Part shown: positions 19,618 through 19,938 of the stretch, piece by piece | Numbering within the stretch: the stretch's first letter is position 1 | How the letters are laid out: each line of letters opens with the position of its first letter | Assembly (NCBI GenBank): GCA_036264445.1 | Contig: DATAQW010000130.1 | Coordinates: 1 to 19,938, forward strand | Direction: 5' to 3' | DNA: 19,938 nt | From: Pseudacidobacterium sp036264445 | GTDB lineage: Bacteria; Acidobacteriota; Terriglobia; Terriglobales; Acidobacteriaceae | Made by a program: the position numbers and the translations under genes | The notes under the pieces: generated by a model | Database searches by the model: none | What the model saw: the letters and a program-made list of their open reading frames with translations, nothing else | What the model was told of the DNA's origin: nothing

Positions 19618-19938
19618 ATGACACCCAACGATTTCCGCCGCCTCGCCCTCAGCCTTCCGGAAACGCTGGAAGCCGAGCACATGGGCCACCCCGATTTCCG
19701 CGTCGCGGGAAAGATTTTCGCGACGCTTGCCTATCCGGATACAAGCTATGGCATGGTGGCTCTTACGCCGCTCGATCAGGACAGGTTTGTCGAAGATGCT
19801 CCGGAGGTATTCGCGCCTGTCCCAGGCTCCTGGGGCAGGAAAGGCGCTACGCATGTGCATTTGAAGAAAGCAACGAAAGCTGTGGTGAAACCGGCAATAG
19901 AAGCAGCATGGCAGAACAGGGCGCCGGTGCGACTGACA
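19618..19938 (+). CDS. YjbR/MmcQ-like protein (3' end beyond the window)
   Basis: The frame is open for 107 codons to the window end, close to the family's full size of ~115-120 residues, so only the tail is missing. It starts MTPNDFRRLALSLPETLEAE, followed by HMGHPDFRVAGKIFATLAYP, VALTPLDQDRFV and FAPVPGSWGRKGATHVHL, the pattern of small YjbR (cyanophage-like DNA-binding-fold) proteins. Their biochemical role is poorly known. A GAGGAG site lies 5 bases before the ATG. It follows the VOC gene by 88 bases with a long hairpin between, so it may form a unit with the VOC gene under the AraC-type regulator. Confidence 0.88.
   Translation, partial: MTPNDFRRLALSLPETLEAEHMGHPDFRVAGKIFATLAYPDTSYGMVALTPLDQDRFVEDAPEVFAPVPGSWGRKGATHVHLKKATKAVVKPAIEAAWQNRAPVRLT

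Overview
The window looks like a core-genome segment of a bacterium, probably an Acidobacteriota member of the Terriglobia/Acidobacteriaceae type (inference, moderate confidence). The clues are a secretin with a C-terminal cohesin-like domain beside GspG-like pseudopilins, a long ArgS, mid-to-high GC, a mix of leaderless-looking and Shine-Dalgarno genes, and scattered copies of a 'GTCATCCTGAGCGGAGCG...GTCGAAGGACTTGCAGTT'-type intergenic repeat. There is no phage, transposase, CRISPR array, tRNA or rRNA. Most genes are housekeeping and intact.

Layout. (1) 1-2498, minus strand: pepP - accB - accC (accC runs off the left edge), an Xaa-Pro peptidase followed by the biotin carrier and biotin carboxylase of acetyl-CoA carboxylase. 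(2) 2767-3366, plus: engB/ysxC, a ribosome-assembly GTPase. (3) 3411-7673, minus: a secretin-cohesin protein, two overlapping GspG-like pseudopilins, and a free-standing protein resembling only the central domain of urocanase. (4) 7907-11268, plus: smpB, pepA and an orphan phosphate-binding lipoprotein, pstS. (5) 11428-13452, minus: argS. (6) 13591-18122, plus: a probable operon metG - tatD - yajQ - ispB-like polyprenyl synthase. (7) 18166-19938, plus: an AraC-type regulator, a PhnB-like VOC protein and a YjbR/MmcQ-like protein cut by the right edge.

Working together: pepP/accBC supply peptide turnover and the first step of fatty-acid synthesis. engB, smpB, argS and metG serve translation. 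The secretin and pseudopilins look like part of a type II secretion or type IV pilus-like envelope machine whose ATPase and platform genes lie elsewhere. No gap between genes exceeds 300 bases. The larger gaps (2499-2766, 7674-7906, 5154-5312, 11269-11427, 13453-13590) hold promoters, hairpins and the interspersed repeat rather than unseen genes.

The points most worth a second look are: the stand-alone urocanase-like domain; the secretin-cohesin/pseudopilin module with a 12-bp in-frame tandem repeat and an internal terminator-like hairpin; the identical TAAACT-N6-ATG start arrangement of smpB and pepA, which suggests leaderless mRNAs; the dispersed repeat that supplies the accB stop codon and the start codon of the urocanase-like gene; and a long hairpin between the VOC and YjbR genes.
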